This document shows positions 43,964 to 52,535 of a stretch of DNA of 64,000 nucleotides, piece by piece; the stretch's first letter is position 1; each line of letters begins with the position of its first letter. The translations under genes and the position numbers were made by a program. Below the pieces are notes generated by a model. The model was given only the letters and a program-made list of their open reading frames with translations. It was not told where the DNA came from and made no database searches. This stretch comes from JAXMAF01 sp046350555. Lineage in GTDB: Bacteria > Planctomycetota > Phycisphaerae > Phycisphaerales > SM1A02. The DNA lies in assembly GCA_046350555.1 (NCBI GenBank), contig JAXMAF010000011.1, positions 62,001 to 126,000 on the forward strand, given 5' to 3'.

Positions 43964-46026
43964 TCAACGTCCTTCGACGGCGTCCATCTTCGCGGCATGG
44001 TGCGCAGCGCCGTTGACCGCGCTCGCGGATGGCGCGTGGCCGCCGACGGCCTCGTGCGGCGGCCGCTCGCGGATCAGCGCCTGCACGCATGGAACGTCCT
44101 TGAACGTGCACCAGGTCGCGGAGCTCTCGGCATGGACGGTGGATCCGTCGCGACGAAGGAGGACCTGCTCCATGCGCGGCGCGTTGGTGCGATCCCGGAG
44201 AATGCTGTCGATTCGCTCGCGAATCGCCTCTCGGCGATGCTCCGGCACGATGCTCATCACCGACTCCCCGACCATCGCGTCGGCCACGGGATAGCCGAAG
44301 ATGCGCCGCGGCTGGATTCGCGAAGAGGATGGTCGTCCCGTCGTGGACGAGAATCCCGTCGGGGGCGAGTTCGACGAGCTTGCGATGCTGCCGCTCGCTG
44401 TCGCGCAGCGAGTCCTCGATGCGGCGCTCGACGGTGATGTCCTCGAGATCGACGAAAGGCCCACGATCCGCCCATCGACGGTGATCGGCGAGAAGCCGCG
44501 ACGACCACGCCCTCCGGCCGTCGGGCGTCAACGAGTCGAGGGTCATCGGCTGCGGCTCGCCGGACTCGAGGACGCGCCGCATCGCGGCCAGCGCGCCGCC
44601 TCGCGCGACTCCGGGCGATGTACTCCTCGACCGGCGTGCCGATCACCTTGGCGGGATCCATGCCGGGAGTCCTGCGGTTGCAGAAGACGAGCCGGAGGTC
44701 CTGGTCGACGATGCAGATGTGGTCGTTGGGCGCTCTCCAGCGTCGAGCCGCCAACGCTGCTCGCTCGACTCGAGGGCAAGAGTCCGCCGCGCACCGCGCC
44801 TCGAGTTCGGCGTTGATCCGGTCGAGCCGGTCGAGCCGCGGCCTGCTCGGCGTCGATGTCGCGGGTCACCACCAGCATCTCCATCGGCGTCATCGGGTTC
44901 ATGGTGCGCGGACGACGGACTCGACCCACAGGAGCGTGCCGTCGCGCCGCCGGGCGCGCCATCGCACGCGCTGCGGCACGCCGGGATTGGCCAGCGACTC
45001 CCTGTGTGTCTTGCCGACGCGCTCGATGTCCTCGGTGTGGATGAGCTCGTAGCCCGAATGGCCGACCAATTCCTCCGGTCGCCAGCCGAAGACCGCCTCG
45101 GACGAGGGCGACGCGTAGAGCCGCGTGCCCGTCGCCGAGAAGCGGCCGATCACGTCGCCGGAGTTCTCGGCGAGCATGCGGTAGCGGAGCTCGCTCTCGC
45201 GCAACCGATGATCGGTGGCGCGGCGCTCCAGTTCCGATGCGGCGCGTCCGCCGAAGAGCCGGACGATGAACTCGGGCGAGCGCGACGAGTCGATCGCCTC
45301 GTCGTGCATCAGGATCACGCCGCCCAGCAGGCCACCGTCGCCGTCGCGCAGCGGCATCGCGAGCACGCTCCGCGCGCCGACCCGCTGGACGAGCGGATCG
45401 TGGCGAAGCACGGTCGAGGCGTCGTCCGCGATGAACCGTTCGTCACGCGGTCCGAGTCCCGCCAGCGCGCTGTCGAAGAGACGCAGCTCCACCCGCGGGA
45501 ACAGCTCGCCGTCCAGGGACCAGGCGACCGATCGGAGCATCTCGGCCGTGTCCGCCGTCGGGGTCGAAGGTGCGGTCGGCATGGTCTCGACGATTGCGAC
45601 CAGGCGCACTCCGAGCGCCCGGCCCAGCGAGACCGCCAGCGCCTCGAGGAACGCCTCGCCGGTCACGTCGGCCGTCGCGCTCATGACCTGCTCAAGCGCT
45701 CCGCGCGAGCGGGCGTGCGCGGCGATCGTCTCGCGCAGCGCCTGGACGACCTCGGGATCGCGCCGGCCGGCGCCCTCGGAATCGCCGCGCGAGGCGGCGA
45801 GCATGGCCAGCCGAGTGAGCCGCTGCTGCCCGCGCCAGCCGATCTTGCGGCCGATGTTGCGGATGTGCGTCTCGATCGTGCACTTGCCGCGCACCACGCG
45901 ATCGGCGATCTCCTGTGCCGCAAGTCCCTCGCCCAGCAGGCGCAGGACCTCGCGCTCGGAGGTGGTGAGCAGTTCCAGCCGCGAGAGAGCTTCCGATTCT
46001 GGCACCGGGCGCTGGGCGGCGCTCAT
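43964..46026 (-). pseudogene. LuxR-type HTH / GAF / multi-PAS regulator with several apparent frameshifts
   Basis: The N-terminal 375 residues are intact: a LuxR-type helix-turn-helix at residues about 20-75 (LTTSEREVLRLLGEGLAAQE, then TIETHIRNIGRKIGW), a GAF-like domain (EAFLEALAVSLGRALGVRLV) and a PAS domain (RYRMLAENSGDVIGRFS; GWRPEELVGHSGYELIHTED). Then two more PAS domains follow in changing frames (HICIVDQDLRLVFCNRR; RIFGYPVADAMVGESVMSIV). No histidine-kinase domain is seen. The helix-turn-helix at the N-terminus rather than the C-terminus is unusual. At least six indels are needed to read it as one protein. Its start overlaps the coaB stop as ATGA. Confidence 0.7.
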
Positions 46027-46781
46027 GTCGGGATGGTAGAGCCTGTCGCTTGCGCGCGCTCCGCCTCGAGTCGATCGAGCAACCAGCGCGCGAAGCGATG
46101 CTTGGCGACGATGCCGGGATCCTCCGGCCGAAGGATGCGCCCATCGTCGAAGAGGAGCGTGCCTTCGATTCCCGGCGCGTCCATCGTCTCCAACGGGTTG
46201 GCGACGATCGCCCGGATCTTCTTGCGTTGCAGCTTCTCCTGCGCCGAGGCGAGGAGTCGCTCGCGCGGTTCGAGCGCGAATCCCACCGCGAGTTGGTCGG
46301 GCCGGGTGATGGTGGCGAGTTCGGCGAGCAGGTCGGGCGTCGGTTCCAGCCGCAGCACGAACTCGCCGTCGCCGCGGCGCTGCTTGGAGCGGAGCATCGC
46401 CGGGTCGTCCAGCTTCGGCCGGTGATCGGCGACGGCCGCGGCCATCACCAGGATGTCATGGCTCGGACAGTGACGATGAAGCAGCGCCCGGAGATCCTCC
46501 GTCGATTCGAATCGAAGCATCGTGAGCGGCGCGGCCTTGGCGCCACCCCGCGCGTGTCGCGTCGAGCGGGGCCGGGAAGGCGCCGGCCCATCGGCGACCT
46601 CGGTGTCGACGGGTACCTCCGCGGCTCCGGGTCCCAGCAGGAGGCAGGTGGGCCATCCGCGCGCTGCGCCCTCGGACGCGATGGCGATGCCCATGCGGCC
46701 GGAGGAGCGGTTGGAGAGGAAACGCACCGCGTCGATCGGTTCCCGGGTCGGTCCGGCGGTCACGAGGAGGCGGGTCGGCAT
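46023..46781 (-). CDS. coaB: Phosphopantothenate-cysteine ligase (stand-alone CoaB domain)
   Basis: This 252-residue enzyme condenses 4'-phosphopantothenate with cysteine using a nucleotide triphosphate in coenzyme A synthesis. CoaB motifs are clear: VTAGPTREPIDAVRFLSNRS, SGRMGIAIASEG, HDILVMAAAVADHRP, and the later GFALEPRERLLASAQEKLQR then RAIVANPL. The N-terminal CoaC decarboxylase domain of the usual fused Dfp protein is absent, so CoaC must be elsewhere. The ATG at 46781 begins the domain precisely. The 4-bp stop/start overlap couples it to the regulator gene, a pairing with no obvious metabolic logic. Confidence 0.88.
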   Translation of the reverse strand: MPTRLLVTAGPTREPIDAVRFLSNRSSGRMGIAIASEGAARGWPTCLLLGPGAAEVPVDTEVADGPAPSRPRSTRHARGGAKAAPLTMLRFESTEDLRALLHRHCPSHDILVMAAAVADHRPKLDDPAMLRSKQRRGDGEFVLRLEPTPDLLAELATITRPDQLAVGFALEPRERLLASAQEKLQRKKIRAIVANPLETMDAPGIEGTLLFDDGRILRPEDPGIVAKHRFARWLLDRLEAERAQATGSTIPT

Positions 46782-47032
46782 GGCTTGGATCGGCCTCGAA
46801 GCGGCTTCGACGCGCGTGGATCTCCCCCGATGGCAACCTCGGTCCGCGATCCCGCGAATGGCCATTCGTGCGAGGAGCGCGGCGCGCAGCCAGTTGCGGT
46901 GGAGCGCCCGTCCGCCCATACTACGGAACTCGGTTGGCGATCCGCTCGATTGCGCGACGATGTGCCGGCGCGGCGCATTCCCGCAATCGCCTTCCTGTCT
47001 CGACCCCACGGAAGCCCCGGCTGGAGCAGCGA

Positions 47033-48772
47033 TTGGCACGCAAACCGCGACTGAAGCTTGGCGAGATCCTCGTGCAGTCGGGGGTCGTGAAGGAGCCGCA
47101 GGTGCAGCAGGCCCTCGGGGTGGGCCGCGGCACCGGCAAGCGCCTCGGCGAGGCGCTCGTCGAGGCCGGTTTCGCCAAGGAGGACGACATCGCCAAGGCC
47201 CTCGCGAGCCAGTACGACCGCGAGTACGTCAACCTCGATCGGCCCGAGTCCATCGGTCGCGTCGACCTGTCGCTGATTCCCGACGACATCGTGAAGAAGC
47301 ACCTCGTGCTTCCCCTCGGCCGTTCGAACGGGCGCGTCAAGCTCCTGATCCACGATCCGATGGACCTCGAGCTGCTCGACCTGCTCCGCTTTCGTCTCAA
47401 CAGCGAGATCGACACGGCGATCGCCAGCCGCGGACAGATCAAGTCGTTCCTCGAGGGCCAGGGCAAGTCGGGTGGCGGGAAGATGTTCTCCGAGGACTCG
47501 CTCGTCACCGACTCGGTCGACGTCACGGTCGATCGCTCGGTCGACAGCTCGGTGGACGCCTCGATCGACGTCGAGGCCGCACAGGATGCGCCGATCGTCC
47601 GGCTGGTCAATCGAATGATCGTCGAAGCGGTCGAGAGCCGCGCGAGCGACATCCACGTCGAGCCGATGAACGATCGCGTCATCCTGCGCTACCGCATCGA
47701 CGGCGAGTGCCACGTGCGCGACAACCTTCCCAAGCGCATGCAGTCGGCGCTGCTGGCCCGACTGAAGCTCATGGCGGGGGTGAACATCGCCGAGCGCCGC
47801 GTCCCGCAGGACGGCCGCATCAAACTGCCGGTCAAGGGCGTGCAGATCGACTTCCGCGTGAGCGCGTGCCCCGCCTATCACGGCGAGTCGATCGTCCTCC
47901 GCATCCTGCGGCCGGACTCCGTCCGCATCGGCCTCATGAACCTCGGCTTCGAGGCCGACAGCTTCGCGGTCTTCAATCGAATCATCCGGCGCCCCAACGG
48001 CATCTTCCTCGTCACCGGACCGACCGGTTCGGGCAAGACGACGACGCTCTACTCGGCGCTGGACGTGCTCAACCGGCCCGATCGCAAGATCATCACCGCC
48101 GAGGATCCCGTCGAGTACAACTTCAACGGCATCAACCAGGTGCAGGTGCGCGAGTCGATCGGACTGACGTTCTCGGCGATCCTCAAGTCGATGCTGCGCC
48201 AGGCGCCCAACATCATCCTGGTGGGCGAGATCCGAGACCGTGAAGTGGCCGACATCGCCATCCAGGCCGCGCTCACCGGACACCTGGTCTTCTCGACGCT
48301 GCACACCAACGACGCGCCCTCGGCGATCACCCGTCTCGTCGACATGGGCGTCAAGCCGTTCCTTGTCGCCAGCTCGATCCAGGCGATCCTCGCCCAGCGA
48401 CTGGTGCGCATCCTGTGCGACAAGTGCAAGCAGCCGGATCCCGCGCCGGATCCGAAATTCCTGGCGCTGACCGGAATCCAGCAGAGCGAGCTCGCCACCG
48501 CCACGATCTACAAGCCGGGGCGCTGTGCGAACTGCAACAGCACCGGCTTCCGCGGACGCAAGGCGATCTTCGAGATGATGATCATGAACAGCGAGATCCG
48601 CGAGCTGGCCTTCACCCGCGCCAGCGTCGGGCGCATCCGCGCCGCCGCGCTGCGCAACGGCATGCGGGACCTGATCGGCGACGGAAGGCTGAAGGTCCTC
48701 AAGGGCGTGACGACGCCCGCCGAGGTCGCGAAGCACGCCCAGGTCGAAGGTTTCTCCGGAGCGAGCGAGTGA
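47033..48772 (+). CDS. PilB/GspE-family assembly ATPase 1
   Basis: This approximately 579-residue ATPase powers pilus or pseudopilus extension. It has an N-terminal MshEN-type domain (LKLGEILVQSGVVKEPQVQQ) and a Ser/Val/Asp-repeat linker (SVDVTVDRSVDSSVDASIDV). The motor follows, with Walker A GPTGSGKT (about residues 329-336), Asp box (ITAEDPVEYN), Walker B (IILVGEIRDREVADIA), His box (LVFSTLHTNDAP), and a CxxC pair of a zinc site (CDKCKQ... CANCNSTG). No ATG fits; the TTG at 47033 follows GGAG at normal spacing and gives the family N-terminus. It is the first gene of the pilus/T2SS-like cluster. Confidence 0.92.
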   Translation: MARKPRLKLGEILVQSGVVKEPQVQQALGVGRGTGKRLGEALVEAGFAKEDDIAKALASQYDREYVNLDRPESIGRVDLSLIPDDIVKKHLVLPLGRSNGRVKLLIHDPMDLELLDLLRFRLNSEIDTAIASRGQIKSFLEGQGKSGGGKMFSEDSLVTDSVDVTVDRSVDSSVDASIDVEAAQDAPIVRLVNRMIVEAVESRASDIHVEPMNDRVILRYRIDGECHVRDNLPKRMQSALLARLKLMAGVNIAERRVPQDGRIKLPVKGVQIDFRVSACPAYHGESIVLRILRPDSVRIGLMNLGFEADSFAVFNRIIRRPNGIFLVTGPTGSGKTTTLYSALDVLNRPDRKIITAEDPVEYNFNGINQVQVRESIGLTFSAILKSMLRQAPNIILVGEIRDREVADIAIQAALTGHLVFSTLHTNDAPSAITRLVDMGVKPFLVASSIQAILAQRLVRILCDKCKQPDPAPDPKFLALTGIQQSELATATIYKPGRCANCNSTGFRGRKAIFEMMIMNSEIRELAFTRASVGRIRAAALRNGMRDLIGDGRLKVLKGVTTPAEVAKHAQVEGFSGASE

Positions 48773-48863
48773 TCCGCGCCGCGTCGCCCTCGTCGGCGCA
48801 CGGCGGACCGCCCACCGACGCCGACATCGCGCATCGTGCTCCGCCACACGTGGTCGGACAGCG

Positions 48864-48936
48864 TCCCCGACTCCTGATTCCCAATTCCTGATTCCCGACT
48901 CCCGCTCCCGACTCCCGCTCCCGACTCCCACTCCCC
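48864..48936 (+). repeat. CCCGACT-type simple repeat
   Basis: A run of degenerate TCCCGACTCCCGCTCCCGAC units fills most of the gap before pilT. The same word family occurs at 34510-34548, 52260-52324 and 52421-52494. Confidence 0.7.
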
Positions 48937-48990
48937 GCCACCTCGCACGAGCCGCTTCCCGACCACCACCCCTCACCCGTTGCGCACCCA

Positions 48991-50106
48991 ATGTCCACCG
49001 TACAAATCGATCGTCTGCTCGAGACCGTGATTCGCCAGGGGGCGTCCGACCTGCACCTGAGCATCCAGCGTCCGCCGACGCTGCGACTGCACGGCAAGCT
49101 GCGGTCGCTCGCCACGAAGGTGCTCGATCCGGACGACATGGTGTCGCTCATGAAGTCGGTCACGCCCGAGCGGGCGCAGCAGGAGCTCCAGGAGGAGGGA
49201 TCGTGCGACTTCGGCTTCGCCTACGGCGACGAGGCACGCTTCCGCGTGGCCGTCTTCCGGCAGCGCGGGGCGATCTCGATGGTGCTGCGACTGATTCCGA
49301 ACAAGCTGCTCACCTTCGAGGAGATCGGACTTCCGCCGATCTGCAAGGAGCTGATCCGCCGGCCGCGCGGCCTCTTCATCGTGACCGGTCCGACGGGTTC
49401 CGGAAAGACGACATCGCTGGCGACGATGATCGACTACGTCAACATCAACCTCGACCGCCACATCATCACGGTCGAGGATCCGATCGAGTACTACCACTGG
49501 CACAAGAAGTCGGTGGTGAACCAGCGCGAGGTCGGCGTCGACGTGCCGAGCTTCTCCGAGGCGCTCCGTCGAGCGCTGCGTGCCGACCCCGACGTGATCC
49601 TCGTCGGCGAAATGCGAGACCTCGAGACGATCGAGGCCGCCATCCGCGCCGCCGAAACGGGCCACCTGGTCTTCGCGACGCTGCACACGACCGGCGCCGC
49701 GGGCACGATCAACCGAATCATCGACGCCTTCCCGGTCAACCAGCAGGCCCAGGTTCGCGTCCAGCTCTCGACGTCGCTCATCGCCGTGCTCAGCCAGGTG
49801 CTCCTGGCCCGCGTCGACCGGCCCGGGCGCGTCGCCAGCTACGAGTTCCTGGTCGTCACGCCCGCCATCGCCAACCTCATCCGCGAGAACAAGACCTTCC
49901 GCATCGACTCCGCGATCCAGACGGGCCGCAAGTTCGGCATGCAATTGCTGGACGACCACCTCTGGTCGCTCTACGCGCAGGGGATCATTTCGGCGGAGGA
50001 GATGATCGACAAGAGCAAGGATCCTGGCGACCTGACCGAAAAGGTCCACCGGGCCGGCGGCTCGGTCGGCCGGACCGAGCTCGACGAGAAGTCCGACGCG
50101 GAGTGA
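48991..50106 (+). CDS. pilT: PilT-family retraction ATPase
   Basis: This 371-residue hexameric ATPase of the PilT class should depolymerise the pilus. It opens with IDRLLETVIRQGASDLHLSI, has Walker A GPTGSGKT (133-140), the Asp box VEDPIEYYHWHKKS, Walker B DPDVILVGEMRDLETIEAAI, the His box LVFATLHTTGAAGTINRIID and the retraction-associated AIRNLIREGK-like box (VTPAIANLIRENKTF). It lacks the zinc site of the PilB enzymes, as expected. Presence of PilT next to PilB favours a dynamic type IV pilus over a pure secretion system. Confidence 0.93.
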   Translation: MSTVQIDRLLETVIRQGASDLHLSIQRPPTLRLHGKLRSLATKVLDPDDMVSLMKSVTPERAQQELQEEGSCDFGFAYGDEARFRVAVFRQRGAISMVLRLIPNKLLTFEEIGLPPICKELIRRPRGLFIVTGPTGSGKTTSLATMIDYVNINLDRHIITVEDPIEYYHWHKKSVVNQREVGVDVPSFSEALRRALRADPDVILVGEMRDLETIEAAIRAAETGHLVFATLHTTGAAGTINRIIDAFPVNQQAQVRVQLSTSLIAVLSQVLLARVDRPGRVASYEFLVVTPAIANLIRENKTFRIDSAIQTGRKFGMQLLDDHLWSLYAQGIISAEEMIDKSKDPGDLTEKVHRAGGSVGRTELDEKSDAE

Positions 50107-50500
50107 CGGGCGAGGCAGGGGGCCGCAAGGGTCGGCCGCGTCCGGAGACCGGCGCCACCCCGCCGTTCGGCCACGCATCCGAACCGACGCGAAGCCGGTC
50201 CCTCACAACTGGCCGAGACGCGATGAAATCGTATTCCGTTTCCCGCTTGTCGCATCAAATCAATCCGCCAAGCATCCTTCCATAACGCATGGAACCGCAG
50301 TAACTTGTGCATCGTACCGAACCTTGGCCGAATGCGCCCCGAGGTTCGACCGTTCTTGGGCGACCCGTTGTCGTCCGATGGCTTGACGATGCATCCTGTC
50401 TCCTGAAGCCCTCCTGAGTCTGGCGATCGCTCCGCCCCGCGCGGCAAACGGGCGTGGGAGCCAACCGCTTGCCTTGGGCAAGGTCACGAGGTTGAGCCAC
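50107..50500. other. Intergenic region between pilT and the second pilB
   Basis: This 394-bp gap has no recognised gene. It is somewhat more AT-rich around 50221-50320 (CGATGAAATCGTATTCCGTT), where an internal promoter for the downstream pilB-pilC-pseudopilin genes could lie. Confidence 0.35.
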
Positions 50501-52237
50501 ATGCCACCGCTGGATCCAAGCGAACTCAAGGGTCGTCGTCTCGGCCGCGTGCTCACCAAGCTCGGCAAGTGCAGCCGCGAGCAGGTGCACGAGGCGCTCG
50601 GCCTCCAGCGGACCCGCAAGGAGCCGATTGGCAAGCTGCTCATCGGACTGGGCTATGTCACCGAGGCCGACGTCATGGAGGCGTTGGCCGGGCAGGCCGG
50701 AATGGCGATGGTCCAGTTGAAGGATCGCCCGATCGCGGACGCCACGATCCAGGCGCTTCCGCCGGAGACGGCAACGACGTACCAGGTGGTCCCGATCGAG
50801 TTCGACCCGAAGTCGCGCTCGCTCACCATCGCGATGAAGAGCCCGGACAACTTCCGCGCGGTCGACGACCTGAAGCTCCTGATGGGCTTCAAGGTCTCCG
50901 CGGTGGTGGCGCCGTCCGACCAGATCGACGAGGTCATCCGCGCGAAGTACTCGAGCAAGGGCAGCTCGATGCAGACCCTCTACGCCGAGGCGGGCGAGTC
51001 CTCGACACTCGCCGCACTCGCCGGGCGCGGCGACTCGATCGACCTCGAATCGCTCAAGGACGCGGCCAGCGACAACAAGGTCGTGCAACTGCTGAACCTC
51101 GTCCTGCTCCAGGCGATCCGGGACAAGGCGTCGGACATCCACTTCGAGCCGTTCGAGACCGAGTTCAAGATGCGCTACCGCATCGACGGCGTGCTCTACG
51201 AGATGATCCCGCCGCCGAAGCACCTGGCGATGCCCATCGTCAGCCGCATCAAGGTCATGGCGAACCTGGACATCGCCGAGCGCCGACTGCCGCAGGACGG
51301 CCGCATCGAGCTGACCGTCGCCGACTCGCCCATCGATCTCCGCGTCGCCGTGCTCCCGACGATGTTCGGCGAGTCGGTGGTGCTCCGCGTGCTCGACCGG
51401 TCCAACGTGCAGCTTTCGCTCGACCGGATCGGCCTGCGCGAAGACGAGCTCCTCACCGTGCGCACGCTGACCGGCAAGCCCAACGGCATCGTCGTCGTGA
51501 CCGGCCCGACCGGCTCGGGCAAGACGACGACGCTCTACGCCTGCCTGAACGAGCTCAACACGCCGGACATGAAGATCCTCACCGCCGAGGATCCGGTGGA
51601 GTACGACATCGACGGCCTCGTGCAGTGCCAGGTGAACGTCGAGCAGGAACTCACCTTCGCCCGCCTGCTCCGCTCCTTCCTTCGTCAGGATCCCGACATC
51701 ATCCTGATCGGCGAGATCCGCGACCTCGAGACGGCGCAGATCGCCATCCAGGCGTCCCTGACCGGCCACCTCGTCTTCTCGACCCTCCACACCAACGACG
51801 CGCCGTCGTCGATCCTGCGTCTGCTCGACCTCGGCGTCGAGGCGTTCCTCCTGACCGCCACCATCGAGGCGATCGTCGCCCAGCGGCTCGTGCGGCGCAT
51901 CTGCGTGAAGTGCAAGGAGCAGTACGTGCCCACCGAGGAGCAGCTCATGGAGTTGAACCTCAAGCCGGCGGACGTGCAGAACCAGACGTTCTTCCGGGGG
52001 CGCGGCTGCGATGGCTGCAATCGCAGCGGCTATCGCGGACGCATGGCGATCTTCGAGATCATGCTGATGGACGACGACATCCGCGAGCTGGTCATCCAGC
52101 AGGCGTCGACCAACGTGCTCCGGGCCGAGGCCCGCCGGCGCGGCATGCGCACGCTGCGCGAGAGCGGCCTGATGGCGATCTACGAGGGACAGACGACGAT
52201 CGACGAAGTCGTGCGCGAAACGATCGTCGAGGAGTGA
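50501..52237 (+). CDS. PilB/GspE-family assembly ATPase 2
   Basis: This 578-residue second extension ATPase is clearly related to but divergent from the 47033 paralogue. An MshEN-like N-terminal domain (LGRVLTKLGKCSREQVHEAL; KLLIGLGYVTEADVMEALAG) precedes the motor, with Walker A GPTGSGKT (335-342), Asp box LTAEDPVEYDIDG, Walker B DPDIILIGEIRDLETAQIAI, His box LVFSTLHTNDAPSSILRLLD and zinc Cys pairs (CVKCKE; CDGCNRSG). The ATG at 50501 is used; TTG at 50474 is an in-frame alternative. It sits directly before pilC, so it is the best candidate for the motor of the pseudopilin operon. Confidence 0.92.
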   Translation: MPPLDPSELKGRRLGRVLTKLGKCSREQVHEALGLQRTRKEPIGKLLIGLGYVTEADVMEALAGQAGMAMVQLKDRPIADATIQALPPETATTYQVVPIEFDPKSRSLTIAMKSPDNFRAVDDLKLLMGFKVSAVVAPSDQIDEVIRAKYSSKGSSMQTLYAEAGESSTLAALAGRGDSIDLESLKDAASDNKVVQLLNLVLLQAIRDKASDIHFEPFETEFKMRYRIDGVLYEMIPPPKHLAMPIVSRIKVMANLDIAERRLPQDGRIELTVADSPIDLRVAVLPTMFGESVVLRVLDRSNVQLSLDRIGLREDELLTVRTLTGKPNGIVVVTGPTGSGKTTTLYACLNELNTPDMKILTAEDPVEYDIDGLVQCQVNVEQELTFARLLRSFLRQDPDIILIGEIRDLETAQIAIQASLTGHLVFSTLHTNDAPSSILRLLDLGVEAFLLTATIEAIVAQRLVRRICVKCKEQYVPTEEQLMELNLKPADVQNQTFFRGRGCDGCNRSGYRGRMAIFEIMLMDDDIRELVIQQASTNVLRAEARRRGMRTLRESGLMAIYEGQTTIDEVVRETIVEE

Positions 52238-52259
52238 TGCGCTTGCGAGGAGCCGAGCA

Positions 52260-52494
52260 ATCAGGAGTCGGGGATCAGGAGTCGGGGATCAGGAGTCGGG
52301 AATTAGGAGTCAGGAGTCGGGGACCCAAGTGGTGCTTGAGAGAGCGTCCTCCATCTCGACCCTGTCCAGCTCGCAAGGTACCTGGTCCGAATCGCGCACA
52401 CAGCCCCGAATGCCACCGGCGTCCCCGACTCCAAATTCCTAGTTCCCGACTCCCGACTCCCAACGCCCGACGCCCAACTCCCGACTCCAACTCG
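52260..52494. repeat. Inverted pair of GGAGTCGGG-type simple repeats
   Basis: Three near-perfect 14-bp units ATCAGGAGTCGGGG start at 52260. The opposite strand word, CCCGACTCCCGACTCC, recurs at 52421-52494. The two tracts could pair across about 96 bp. No gene is seen in this 298-bp gap before pilC. Confidence 0.65.
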
Positions 52495-52535
52495 CCTCTT
52501 CGTACCTTCCCCCACACCCCAGCCCCAATCGCCCA

